64,000 bases of DNA from Polyangium jinanense (GTDB lineage: Bacteria; Myxococcota; Polyangia; Polyangiales; Polyangiaceae): contig NZ_JAGTJJ010000046.1 of assembly GCF_028435365.1 (NCBI RefSeq), positions 28,178 to 92,177 on the forward strand, written 5' to 3'. The position numbers were made by a program, and so were the translations under genes. Of the stretch, positions 52,212-60,876 are shown piece by piece. Numbering within the stretch: position 1 is the first letter of the stretch; each line of letters opens with the position of its first letter. The notes under the pieces are model-generated. The model was given only the letters and a program-made list of their open reading frames with translations, made no database searches and was not told the DNA's origin.

Positions 52212-52979
52212 ATGGCGCTCGATTTGACGATTCTTTCTAAGGAAGCCCGCGCGACCTTCATCAAGGATGGCGAGAAATTCGGCTCCGAGGACACGCTGGA
52301 TCAGGCAAATCAGACCTTGAATGCATACCTGACCCACGGCCCGAAGCTCGCGGCCTTCGGCTTCGCGCCCGAGGACGCCGCCGAATTGAAAGATGCGCGA
52401 GATCTGCTCATCGAGGCAGGCGTGGGGCGCGAGGCAAAGCGTACGAACAAGAAAGTCGACACAGCGGCACACGCAACGGCAATGCGGGACGGGCAGGGGA
52501 TTCGATTGCGCGCCCGATCGGTGCTCGCCGGATCCAAACGCGCGCTCCTCCTCGCCGGCCAAGCGGGAGCCGTCCAAAGGATCGTCGTGCTGCTCGATCA
52601 GGAGTCCGTGGCCGCCGACGACGCCGAAGGGCTGGCCAAGCAGCTCGATGCCCTGCGAGCCGCCCTGAAGGAGCCCGCCGTGGCCGACGCCGCAAAGTCC
52701 CGCGGCGGGCCACAAGCAACCCTCGACCTCGAATCCCGCGCACAGGCACTCCGCGACGCAGCAAAAGCAAAGGCGCAGCCACGGGGGACGCCCGTGGAGA
52801 CCGAGACACTCGACCTCATCGACGGAATCATCGTAAGCCTCGCGCGCACAGCGAGGGAAGCCGCAGACGCGGCGGCGCGGGAGCTCGGGGAGTCGGCCAT
52901 CGCGACAGAATTCGAGCTGTCGGCCCTGTACAAGCGCCGCGCGAAGAAGGACGACGAGGCGCCCGCGCAGGGCAGCTGA
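52212..52979 (+). CDS. Helical hypothetical protein, module copy B, 255 aa
   Basis: ATG 52212 with AGGGAGGA upstream. Counterpart of the gene at 47040: ARATFIKDGEKFGSEDTLDQ, AYLTHGPKLAAFGFAPEDAA, GIIVSLARTAREAADAAARE. Differences are spread along the length and largely conservative, so both copies appear to be under selection. The tail differs (KRRAKKDDEAPAQGS). Repeat R3 begins 14 bases after its stop. Confidence 0.8.
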   Translation: MALDLTILSKEARATFIKDGEKFGSEDTLDQANQTLNAYLTHGPKLAAFGFAPEDAAELKDARDLLIEAGVGREAKRTNKKVDTAAHATAMRDGQGIRLRARSVLAGSKRALLLAGQAGAVQRIVVLLDQESVAADDAEGLAKQLDALRAALKEPAVADAAKSRGGPQATLDLESRAQALRDAAKAKAQPRGTPVETETLDLIDGIIVSLARTAREAADAAARELGESAIATEFELSALYKRRAKKDDEAPAQGS

Positions 52980-52992
52980 GCAGCCCGTTGGG

Positions 52993-53305
52993 GGCGCCGC
53001 GCCGGGGCTCTGCCCCGGACCCCGCGGGGGCTATCCGCCCCTCGACCCGGACCAGGCACGGCCTGGACCGAGGGTGGAAGAACTGCGCTCCGCGCAGTTC
53101 TTCCAACGGGCCCGTTGGAAGACCAGGAACAGCGTTGCCAGTCACGGCGGTCTTGATTGGCAGGGCCTTCGCTGGTCTTGCCTCGGCCTGTTCGATGAAC
53201 TGCGCATCGCGCAGTTCATCGACCCTGGGTCCAGCCCCTGGCTGGTCCGGGTGCAGGGGCGGATAGCCCCTGCTGGGGCCTGGGGCAAAGCCCCAGCGCG
53301 GCGCC
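52993..53305 (+). repeat. Hairpin repeat element R3 (complete, A-half first)
   Basis: 313 bp bounded by GGCGCCGCGC at the left and GCGCGGCGCC at the right, a perfect 10-bp terminal inverted repeat. A-half stems: GGGGC/GCCCC, GGGGC..GCCCC, CCAGGC/GCCTGG (53051-53065), GAAGAACTGCGC with loop TCC (53077-53103). B-half: GATGAACTGCGC with loop ATC (53194-53220), CCAGCC/GGCTGG (53231-53245), CAGGGGC/GCCCCTG, GGGGC/GCCCC. It lies between convergent gene ends. Confidence 0.9.
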
Positions 53306-53311
53306 TTCTAC

Positions 53312-56170
53312 CTACCGCGCCGGCACGATCCGAAAGAGCCCGCCGGGGCCGACCACCCATCCAGGCTTTGCCCCGGGCGCGATCACCGACGATAGCGTGG
53401 CTTCTTTCCCGGCCGCGCTCGTGTCCACGCGGCGCAGGGCCTTGCCGTCCCAGTGCAGGAGCGTCGCGCCGTCTCCCACGATCCACACGTCGTTCGGCTT
53501 CGTGGCCGCCACGCCGCGAAGTAGGACCGGGTGCCGCACGCCGCCCTCGCGCTCGAGGTGGAATGCCTCCACGGTGTTGCCTTTCGCGTGGAGCACCGCG
53601 CCGGCGAGGCCGACTGCCCACGCCTCGCCGGGCCCCGCTGCCGCCACGGAGAGTAGCGCGCCGTCGGGCCCGCGGTGCCGCGTGAACGTGCGGCCGTCGA
53701 ACCGGACGAGTGTGCCCTCGCCCTCGGGCAAGATGCGGCCGTCGGACATGGAGGCGCCCGTGAGGCCGCCGGCGAACCAGGCGTCGTCGTCGGCCCGGAC
53801 GGCCACGTCGGCGTAGGCCGCGGGCGGGAGGCCCGTCACGAGGCGGATGCCGCGCGGGCCTTGGATCATCGCGTGCGGACCGTCGTCGTCGGCCGCGGAG
53901 ACGGCCCAGATGGCGCCCGAGGGCGCGACGGTGACGGAGAGCAGATCCGCGAGGGGTGTGGGCTCGGGGGACGCGCGTCCGCCGCGGACCGGGTGCCATC
54001 CCTCCGGCGCGAGCAGCGCGCCCTCGCCGGCGGCGGTCGGCGCGACGCACCGCTGGCAGCCGAGCGCGTTCGGTTTTCGCTCGGTGCATTGCGCGCAGAG
54101 GTTGCAATCCGGCTCGGGCGCGTACCAGCAGAAAAACGGCTCCGGCTTGGGCGCCTGGTAGAGGACGCGCGTGCGGGCGCCGTCGTATTCGACGACGCGC
54201 GCGCCGTCGTGCAGCCAGACGACGCCGCCCGGGCCCTCGGCGACGTGGAGGGCGGCGCGGAGCGGCTTCTGGCCGTCGACGTCGAGCACCACGCGCTCCA
54301 GGCGGTAGGACGGATCGGCGCCCGTGATGGGGAGCGCGAGGCTCGGAGAAGCCGCCGGCGGCGGAGGTGAAGGCGTGCCTTCGAGATCGGCCTCGGCCCG
54401 CGGGTCGGGCGTGATGTGCCAGAGGCCGGCCTCGCCGTAGACCCACACGTCACCGCGGCCGCTTCCGGTCAGCGACAGGCCGCTCATGCGCTCGATCCCG
54501 AGGATGTGCCACCAGCGCTGGCCGTCGAAGCGCGCGACCTCGCCTTCGATGCCCATGACCCAGACGTCGTCCCGGCCGCTGGCCCACGTGGACCTGTATG
54601 GGACGGGGCTCTCGTGGTCGCCGAGGACATCGGGGATCTCGAGGCCCTCGCCATCCGGGACGATCTTCGGCGTGACGCCGCGGCCGAATTCGACGCAGAC
54701 CGCGGGATCGCTGCTGCACAGGACTTCGCGACCGCCGGGGCTCGCCGTGTGGGACAGCTTCGTTCCGTATTCGATCTCGATGTTCGCGAAGGCGGCGCGT
54801 AGCTCGCGCCGCTCGCGATAGGCCGAACCCGCGCGTTCGAGCACGCACGGCCGCACGGCGCCCCCGACACGCACGCCGAGCACGAGCAGCGCGCCCGACG
54901 GGCTGCGCGAGAGGTTCAAGGGGACGAACCTGCTCACGCGCGCCGGTACGCCTTCGGCAAACACCTCCTTGGGAAAACTCATCGATGGCACGCCGAGGTC
55001 GGACCAGGTCCGGCCGTCGTAATGGAAGAGCCGATCGGCGTCCTCGCCCGGGGCCCGCTCGCGCTTGCCGAGCACCCAAACGTCGTTCGGCGCGGCCGCG
55101 ACGACGGATTGTACGTGCTCGAAAGGTTTTTCGGGGGAGAGGCCTTCCCGCTTGGCGCGATAGGCGATCGTGGGCTTCCAGGGCACCGGCGGGGTCGCGG
55201 GGGTTTCCTCGGTCGGTTTGCCTTTTCGCTTGTCGACGACGCGCACGCCCCCTGGCGGCCGAGATTCTGCGGTCTCCAGCACAGCGCCGCGATCGACGAG
55301 CACCGCCCCGTCGTCCGTATGCACGCGGAAGCTGCCGCCGGCGCGGGCTTCGATGCGGGAGATGGAGCCGCGCACGCCGAGCTGGTAGAGCGGTTTGCCC
55401 GCGGCATCGAGCGCGACGAGCGAGCCGTCGGAGGTGCCCGTGAGCACCGTGCCGTCCATGCCCACGGCGACCCTGCGGGGGCCCTCGGGCAGGGTCGGAT
55501 CGAGCGAAGGAAAGCGGCCGACGTGCACGCTCCACACGGGCTCGCCGTCCGGTCCGATCCGGGAGACGTGGCTCCCGTCGGAGACGACCATCACGCCGCC
55601 GCGCGCATCGATGTCGGAGAAGGCGAGGTCGACATCCCGCAGGCGCTTGCCAAAGGCGGCGTCGAGCACGTAGAGGTGCCTCTTGCCCTGGGCGTTCCGG
55701 CCGGAGAACTCGAACGCGAACAGGCGATCTCTGTCGCCTTTGGACGACGCAGGCTCCGTGCCCGTGGGGCCGGCGAGAAAGAGGCGCCAGGTGAAACCAC
55801 CCTTTTCGAGCGACGTCCTCCATGTCTCCTGGCCGCGCGCGTCGATGCGGAGGACGACGGGCGTGTAGGGGTTTTTCGGCGCTTGCTCCATCACGACGGC
55901 GTAGGCGCCGCCGTCCGGCGCGCCGAGCACCGCGAGCGCCCACCCGATCGTCACCTCGTAAAGCTCGTCGCCGTCGGGGTCGTACCCCGTGAGCACCGTC
56001 TTGGCGTCCGTGCCGGAGAGCTCGATCCACGGCAACCGAGACGCAGGCGCGGGGGCGGCCGCGGAAGCCTTGGCCGAAGCCGAGGGCGAAGGGACGTGCG
56101 CGGAGGGCGGCGGCGGCGGCGCGGCGCTGCACGCGCTGGCGAGGAGCAGGGGGACGAGCGCACGCCTCAC
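53312..56170 (-). CDS. Beta-propeller lipoprotein with cysteine-rich insert, 952 aa
   Basis: GTG 56170 overlaps the stop of the preceding gene (GTGA). Lipobox LLASACSA at the N-terminus, a Pro/Ala/Ser-rich linker, then many propeller blades with the repeated N/R-D-V-W motif: APNDVWVLGKRE, GRDDVWVMGIEG, GRGDVWVYGEAG, KPNDVWIVGDGATLLHWDG. Around residues 681-710 there is an insert with six cysteines (CWYAPEPDCNLCAQC, then GCQRC) of the C-x-x-C type, which could hold zinc or disulfides. It is probably anchored to a membrane on the periplasmic or outer side. It is expressed with the 423-residue lipoprotein encoded just before it. Function unknown. Confidence 0.83.
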   Translation of the reverse strand: MRRALVPLLLASACSAAPPPPPSAHVPSPSASAKASAAAPAPASRLPWIELSGTDAKTVLTGYDPDGDELYEVTIGWALAVLGAPDGGAYAVVMEQAPKNPYTPVVLRIDARGQETWRTSLEKGGFTWRLFLAGPTGTEPASSKGDRDRLFAFEFSGRNAQGKRHLYVLDAAFGKRLRDVDLAFSDIDARGGVMVVSDGSHVSRIGPDGEPVWSVHVGRFPSLDPTLPEGPRRVAVGMDGTVLTGTSDGSLVALDAAGKPLYQLGVRGSISRIEARAGGSFRVHTDDGAVLVDRGAVLETAESRPPGGVRVVDKRKGKPTEETPATPPVPWKPTIAYRAKREGLSPEKPFEHVQSVVAAAPNDVWVLGKRERAPGEDADRLFHYDGRTWSDLGVPSMSFPKEVFAEGVPARVSRFVPLNLSRSPSGALLVLGVRVGGAVRPCVLERAGSAYRERRELRAAFANIEIEYGTKLSHTASPGGREVLCSSDPAVCVEFGRGVTPKIVPDGEGLEIPDVLGDHESPVPYRSTWASGRDDVWVMGIEGEVARFDGQRWWHILGIERMSGLSLTGSGRGDVWVYGEAGLWHITPDPRAEADLEGTPSPPPPAASPSLALPITGADPSYRLERVVLDVDGQKPLRAALHVAEGPGGVVWLHDGARVVEYDGARTRVLYQAPKPEPFFCWYAPEPDCNLCAQCTERKPNALGCQRCVAPTAAGEGALLAPEGWHPVRGGRASPEPTPLADLLSVTVAPSGAIWAVSAADDDGPHAMIQGPRGIRLVTGLPPAAYADVAVRADDDAWFAGGLTGASMSDGRILPEGEGTLVRFDGRTFTRHRGPDGALLSVAAAGPGEAWAVGLAGAVLHAKGNTVEAFHLEREGGVRHPVLLRGVAATKPNDVWIVGDGATLLHWDGKALRRVDTSAAGKEATLSSVIAPGAKPGWVVGPGGLFRIVPAR

Positions 56171-57438
56171 GGCTTCTGCCCTCCCGGCACGCGGAATACG
56201 GCGCCCATGCGGATTTCCTCGTCGCCTTGTGTCGTCTTGGCCGTCGGATCACTGCCCACGAGCCAGAGCTCCCCCGAGGGGCTCCGCCATGCGTGCTGGA
56301 TCAAAAGTGGAGGCGCGGCGCGGCGTAGCGCGGCGCCGTCCCAGCGATAGAGCGCCTTCTCGCCGAAGATCCAGAAGTCCTTGCCGTCGCCCTTCCTGGA
56401 GGTGGCGCCGGGCGTTTCGAAGCGCTGCCCGCCGCCTTTCTCGGCGTCCCACCGGACGAGCTGCTCTTTTCCCTCGACCTCGGCGCCGAGGATCCACGCG
56501 GCTTCTTTCGCGTCGAACCAGATGTCGTTCACCGCTGCGAGCCCGAGCGCGAGCGGCGTCCAGGAGAGGCCATTGCCACGCCACGCGCGGTCGCCGGACA
56601 CCCAGATCCAGAGGTCGTCGGGCGCGCGCGCCGCGATTTGCGCGTCGGGTCCGTATCCCAAGTCGTTCGGCAGGGGCACGCGCCGGCCGTCGAGGAGGAG
56701 CAGATTGCCGCCATAAGCATTGACGAGCACGGCGGAGCCCTCCAGGCGGAGCGAGGCGCCGTCGACCGAGATCTCGGCGGCATGCGCGCCGTCGCCGCGC
56801 CCGGCCGAGCCGGGGTAGACGTAGTCGTCCGCGCCTTGCTCGCACGCCCAGCGGCCCTTCTTGCCGAGCCGCGACTCGACCACGCTCGCGCGCATGCCGC
56901 CCGTCTCCACGATGGCGCGGACGATCACGTCGTCGGCCTCGAAACGGATCGAGCTCCACGTGACCGGGAGCGCGCAGCTCGGGCCGAAGGGCTGACAGTT
57001 CTCCACCGCCTGCTTGGCGCACATGGCGGGCTGCTTCGCGCAATCGACGAGCGTGCCGCAGCAGCTATCGGTGAAGCACTGGGGCGTGCCGCGATCGACG
57101 ACACGCGCGCCGTCCCAGCGCAGCACGTGGCCGTCGGCCGCGACCATCCACACGTCGCGCTCATTGCGCGCGTCCACGCTGACGATCGTGGGCATCTGCG
57201 GCGGCAGCGGCACAGGCTCGAAGCGGCCCGCGAACGGGGCCACCGGGCCCGCGGCGAGGGCCACGGCGGAGGGCTCGTCGACCTGGAGGAGGCTCAATTT
57301 CGGCGGCCCGGCGGGGCGCGCGGCCGTCTCTTTGGGCGGGGGCGGCTCCGCGGGGGTCGGGAGGGGTGGCGGGAGCGGCGGACCGCTGCACGCGGAGAGC
57401 GCAACCAGCGCGAGGGACGAGGCAAGGACACGCGCCAT
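56167..57438 (-). CDS. Propeller-type lipoprotein, 423 aa
   Basis: ATG 57438 (MARVLASSLALVALSACSG); the frame continues to 57585 but the lipobox LSACSG fits this start. A Pro-rich spacer, then blades with RNERDVWMVAADGHVLRWDG, RAPDDLWIWVSGDRAWRGNG, VNDIWFDAKEAAWILGAE and GDGKDFWIFGEKALYRWDG, the same N/R-D-V-W type of repeat as the downstream gene. A cluster of eight cysteines (CFTDSCCGTLVDCAK, then CAKQAVENCQPFGPSC) occurs near residues 110-150. Translational coupling to the 952-residue lipoprotein suggests the two act together at the cell surface. Confidence 0.82.
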   Translation of the reverse strand: MARVLASSLALVALSACSGPPLPPPLPTPAEPPPPKETAARPAGPPKLSLLQVDEPSAVALAAGPVAPFAGRFEPVPLPPQMPTIVSVDARNERDVWMVAADGHVLRWDGARVVDRGTPQCFTDSCCGTLVDCAKQPAMCAKQAVENCQPFGPSCALPVTWSSIRFEADDVIVRAIVETGGMRASVVESRLGKKGRWACEQGADDYVYPGSAGRGDGAHAAEISVDGASLRLEGSAVLVNAYGGNLLLLDGRRVPLPNDLGYGPDAQIAARAPDDLWIWVSGDRAWRGNGLSWTPLALGLAAVNDIWFDAKEAAWILGAEVEGKEQLVRWDAEKGGGQRFETPGATSRKGDGKDFWIFGEKALYRWDGAALRRAAPPLLIQHAWRSPSGELWLVGSDPTAKTTQGDEEIRMGAVFRVPGGQKP

Positions 57439-57596
57439 GGGGAAGGAGGGAAGGTCGACGATCCGGGAAGTTTCGTCAATGCGCATCTCGCGTGCGCGCC
57501 GAAGGCGCGAGGCATTTACGAAAGGCGGGGCGCGAGCCATGACCAAGCGTGGGGGCTCAGGGGCACGGGCTCGGAGAACGGGCAAAGGGGGGAGAG

Positions 57597-59849
57597 ATGC
57601 GGCGGCGGACGTTCGGGGGAATCGGGCTCGCGCTGCTCGCCTCGCTGCTCGGATGTGGTGGCCGATCGGAGACCACGGCGCCTCCGTCGGGCTCCCTGGA
57701 AGATCGGCAGGTGCGCGCGCTGCTCGATCGCATGACGCTCGAAGAAAAGGTCGGTCAGATGAACCAGTACATCGCGCCGATCTACGCCCGGAGCATCGAT
57801 TCCCCCGATCTCGCAGAAAAGCTCGATGATCTGCTCGCGCGGGGGCTCGTCGGCTCTTTCCTGTTCGTCACGGATGCCGAGGAGGCGAACGCGCTCCAGG
57901 AAAAGGCCTCGCGCGCTCGGCTCGGAATTCCGCTGATCTTCGGCATCGACGCGGTGCATGGCCTCGCCCCCGTGCGCGGCGCGACGATCTTTCCCACGCC
58001 GATCGGCATGGCCGCGACGTTCGACGACGATCTCGTGGAGCGCAGCGCGGAGATCACGGCGCACGAGATGCGGGCCACGGGCATGCATTGGGCGTTTTCT
58101 CCGGTGCTCGACGTGGCCCGTGATCCGAGGTGGGGCCGGACGGCGGAGACGTTCGGCGAGGATCCGCTCGTCGTCGCGACCATGGGCCGAGCCACAGTCC
58201 GCGGCTTGCAGGGCCCGGACCGGTCGCGTCTCCGCACGCTCGCTTGCCTCAAGCATTTCCTCGGCCCGGGTGTGCCTCTCGGCGGCCGGAACATGGGGCC
58301 GGTGGACGTCTCCGAGCGGACGTTGCGCGGGGCGTTTCTCCCGCCGTTCCAGGCCGGCGTGGCGGCGGGCGCGCTCTCGGTGATGGCGGCGTACAACGAC
58401 GTCAATGGGGTGCCGAGCCATGCCTCGGACGAGCTGCTCACGCGGATCCTCCGGCGCGAATGGGGTTTTCGTGGGTTCGTCGTGAGCGACTGGGAGGGCA
58501 TCGAGATGCTCCACACCACGCACCACGTGGCCGCGTCGCAGAAGGACGCGATCCGGCAGGCGGTGCTCGCCGGCGTGGACATGCACATGCACGGCGAGGG
58601 TTTTTCCGAGCCGCTCCTCGAGCTCGTGCGGGAGGGCACCGTCCCCGCATGGCGAATCGACGAGGCGGCGGGACGTATCCTGCGGGTGAAGCACGCGCTC
58701 GGCTTGTTCGAGCAGCGGTACGTGGACGCATCGCGCGCCTCCTCGGTGCTCGCGGCGCCGGGGCACCTCACGGTGGCCCTCGAAGCGGCGAGGAAGTCCA
58801 TCGTGCTCTTGCGGAACGAGGGAAACCGTTTGCCCTTGCGCAAGAACCTGAAGAAGATCCTCGTCACCGGGCCAAATGCGGACAATACGGCCTTGCTCGG
58901 GGACTGGAGTGCGCCTCAACCCGCGGAGAACGTGATCACCGTGCTGGAAGGCATTCGCGCGGCGGTGTCTCCGGCGACGGAGGTTCGATTCGTGAATCCG
59001 GGCCGGGTGTTCGAAGAGACGGACGAGGCCCTCGCGCGCGCCGCCGAACAAGCCCGCGATGCGGACGTGGCCATCGTGGTGCTCGGAGAGAACGAGACGC
59101 GGTACGACGAGGCCGGCGTGCTCGACCGGCGGCGGCGCGAGCGAACCGGCGGCGAGGGCGCCGATCGCGCCGATCTGACGCTCGTGGGCCGGCAGCTGGA
59201 GCTCGTCCAGGCGGTCGTCGCGACGGGCACGCCGACGGTCGTGGTGCTCGTCAACGGTCGACCTCTCGCGATTCCGTGGATCGCCGAGAACGTCCCCGCC
59301 GTGCTCGAAGCCTTCGAACCGGGCCTCGTCGGGGGCCGGGCCGTCGCGGAGGTGCTCTTCGGCGACGTGAGCCCGAGCGGCCGGCTACCCATCTCCATTC
59401 CGCGCTCCGTGGGCCAGTTGCCCGTCCATTACAATCACCCACCGTCGGCCGAGGGGGCGTACGTCGACGAGAGCTCCGCGCCGCTTTACGCATTCGGCCA
59501 TGGATTGAGCTACACGCGGTTCGTGTATTCGCACCTGCGGGTTCCCGAGCGAATCCGGCAAGGGGAAGCCGCCTGGGTCTCCGTCATCGTCCGCAACGCC
59601 GGCCCCCGCGAGGCTGATGAGGTGGTGCTCATGTTCGTGAGCGACGTCGTCTCCAGCGTGACCCGGCCGGTGCGGCAACTCGCCGGCTTTCAGCGAGTGC
59701 GGCTTTCGCCGGGGGAAAGCCGGGTCGTCCACTTTCGGATCCCGTTCGATGCGCTGGCGCTCCACGACCGCCGGATGGCGCGCGTCGTGGAGCCGGGGCG
59801 GTTCGAGGTGTCGATCGGCGGCCTTTCCAGATCGTGGATCCTCGAATGA
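57597..59849 (+). CDS. Glycoside hydrolase family 3 beta-glucosidase, lipoprotein, 750 aa
   Basis: ATG 57597 with GGGGGGAG upstream. Lipobox LLASLLGCGG. GH3 N-terminal barrel: LTLEEKVGQMNQ-like start (RMTLEEKVGQMNQY), FGIDAVHGLAPVRGATIFPT, FSPVLDVARDPRWGRTAETF, GEDPLV, LKHFLG, and the nucleophile Asp in FVVSDWEGIEML. The second, Rossmann-like domain has RNEGNRLPLRKN and AVLEAFEPGLVGGRAVAEVL, and the last 120 residues are the fibronectin type III-like domain (AFGHGLSYTRFVYS..). This is a full-length beta-glucosidase/xylosidase acting on glucan fragments outside the cytoplasm. No other polysaccharide enzymes lie nearby. Repeat R4 follows. Confidence 0.93.
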   Translation: MRRRTFGGIGLALLASLLGCGGRSETTAPPSGSLEDRQVRALLDRMTLEEKVGQMNQYIAPIYARSIDSPDLAEKLDDLLARGLVGSFLFVTDAEEANALQEKASRARLGIPLIFGIDAVHGLAPVRGATIFPTPIGMAATFDDDLVERSAEITAHEMRATGMHWAFSPVLDVARDPRWGRTAETFGEDPLVVATMGRATVRGLQGPDRSRLRTLACLKHFLGPGVPLGGRNMGPVDVSERTLRGAFLPPFQAGVAAGALSVMAAYNDVNGVPSHASDELLTRILRREWGFRGFVVSDWEGIEMLHTTHHVAASQKDAIRQAVLAGVDMHMHGEGFSEPLLELVREGTVPAWRIDEAAGRILRVKHALGLFEQRYVDASRASSVLAAPGHLTVALEAARKSIVLLRNEGNRLPLRKNLKKILVTGPNADNTALLGDWSAPQPAENVITVLEGIRAAVSPATEVRFVNPGRVFEETDEALARAAEQARDADVAIVVLGENETRYDEAGVLDRRRRERTGGEGADRADLTLVGRQLELVQAVVATGTPTVVVLVNGRPLAIPWIAENVPAVLEAFEPGLVGGRAVAEVLFGDVSPSGRLPISIPRSVGQLPVHYNHPPSAEGAYVDESSAPLYAFGHGLSYTRFVYSHLRVPERIRQGEAAWVSVIVRNAGPREADEVVLMFVSDVVSSVTRPVRQLAGFQRVRLSPGESRVVHFRIPFDALALHDRRMARVVEPGRFEVSIGGLSRSWILE

Positions 59850-59861
59850 CGATTCCCCCCA

Positions 59862-60180
59862 GGCGCCGCTTCGCTGGGGCGTTGCCCCAGACCCCACCAG
59901 GGGCTATCCGCCCCTGGACCTGGACCAGCGCAAGCGCTGGACCCGGGGTCGATGAACTGCGCGATGCGCAGTTCATCGAACAGGCCAGGTCAAGACCAGC
60001 GAAGGCCCTGCCAATCAAGACCGCTGCGACCGGCAACGCTGTCGCTCGTCTTGCCACCGGCCTGTGGGAAGAACTGCGCATCGCGCAGTTCTTCCCCAAA
60101 TGGTCCAGGGCTTGCCCTGGTTCGGGTCGAGGGGCGAACAGCCCCCGCGGGGCCCGGGGCTGCGCCCCGGCGCGGCGGCC
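59862..60180 (-). repeat. Hairpin repeat element R4 (complete, inverted)
   Basis: About 319 bp in reverse orientation to R3. B-half first: GGGGC/GCCCC, CCAGGGG/CCCCTGG, CCAGCG/CGCTGG (59925-59940), GATGAACTGCGC with loop GAT (59951-59977). A-half: GAAGAACTGCGC with loop ATC (60068-60094), CCAGGG/CCCTGG (60105-60120), GGGGC/GCCCC stems. The linker (59980-60060) contains AAGACCAGCGAAGGCCCTGC, which is also found in R3 as its complement. Confidence 0.9.
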
Positions 60181-60255
60181 CCAACGCGGCAACCTTTCCG
60201 CCGGCCGATCTCGGGCGCCGCGGAGCGAGGGGGCGTCCCGTCCATGCCTTCGTTT

Positions 60256-60269
60256 AAGTCACTTGACTT
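60256..60269. promoter_or_regulatory. Inverted repeat, possible TetR operator
   Basis: AAGTCA-CT-TGACTT is a perfect 6+2+6 inverted repeat in the region before the TetR remnant. On the minus strand a good ribosome site (GGAGGGAGG) precedes an ATG at 60280 that opens only a seven-codon frame (MTEEVK then stop), which could be the stump of a lost divergent gene. Otherwise 60181-60392 holds nothing I can name. Confidence 0.4.
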
Positions 60270-60392
60270 CTTCAGTCATGCGCCTCAAACCTCCCTCCGG
60301 AGGTCTTGATGGGCACGGACGTCGGATTGCCTCGCCGCGAAGGGGTGGTCGTGGGCGGGCTGACCGAAATTCTGGTACACTGATAAAGGATC

Positions 60393-60791
60393 ATGGTCGG
60401 CCCGAGGATCAGGCAGACGCACGGAAGCGAGACGCGCGAGGTCATCCTCGCCGCCGCGGAGCGGCTCTTCGCCGAGCACGGGGTGGCGGCGGTCTCGAAC
60501 CGACAGGTGAGCGAGGCCGCAGGACAGGGGAACAACTTCGCCGTCGGTTACCATTTCGGCACCAGCACGAGGTCGGTCTTTCGCTTCATGGCCCAGGTGA
60601 CGACGGACCCGGCGCTCCGGCAGCTCGTGATCAGCGAGGCCAGCTCATCGTGCACATCTGCGCCGAGCGAGAACGCGCGCTGCAAGCGGGGCACGCCGAC
60701 GCCGCGCGCGACCTGGGAGGCCGCCGCGGTGGGGCTCGTGGACGCGATCGTCGGGTTATGGCTCGCGCCGGTCTCCACGACGGAACAATGA
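60393..60791 (+). pseudogene. TetR-family regulator, internally deleted
   Basis: ATG 60393. The N-terminus is a normal TetR DNA-binding domain: REVILAAAERLFAEHGVAAV, SNRQVSEAAGQGNNFAVGYHF. Right after this helix-turn-helix the chain jumps to a segment that belongs about 60-70 residues later in such regulators (RFMAQVTTDPALRQLVI). Further on, LIVHICAERERALQAG appears in another frame, and the last part (WEAAAVGLVDAIVGLWLAP) is back in the first. So at least two deletions or frameshifts have destroyed the ligand-binding domain, although an open frame of 132 codons remains by chance. It is upstream of a ferredoxin remnant and an intact ferredoxin reductase. Confidence 0.75.
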
Positions 60792-60822
60792 AACGAGCTT
60801 CTTTAGGACGGGTGAGAGGAGA

Positions 60823-60876
60823 ATGACCATGCGCGTGATCGTGGATCTGGACAAGTGCTGCGGGGCAGGCCAATGA
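60823..60876 (+). pseudogene. Remnant of a P450-type ferredoxin gene
   Basis: After a ribosome site (AGAGGAG) the frame reads MTMRVIVDLDKCCGAGQ and stops. MRVIVDLDKC-x-GAGQ is the usual beginning of the small [3Fe-4S]/[4Fe-4S] ferredoxins that serve bacterial P450s (C-x-G-A-G-Q-C), but the remaining about 50 residues are absent, and the stop TGA is part of the start of the reductase gene (ATGA). A deletion has joined codon 17 of the ferredoxin to the start of the reductase. Confidence 0.75.

Noticed and set aside
59952..60257. Recurring frames with a peptide like MNCASRSSS inside several elements
   Set aside because: They are translations of the conserved palindromes of the hairpin elements. 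They have different ends in each copy, no ribosome site, and stem-preserving rather than codon-preserving changes.
60393..60791. Intact small TetR regulator
   Set aside because: The jump from the DNA-binding domain to a late segment, plus a typical TetR segment in another frame, shows deletions. The open frame survives only by chance.
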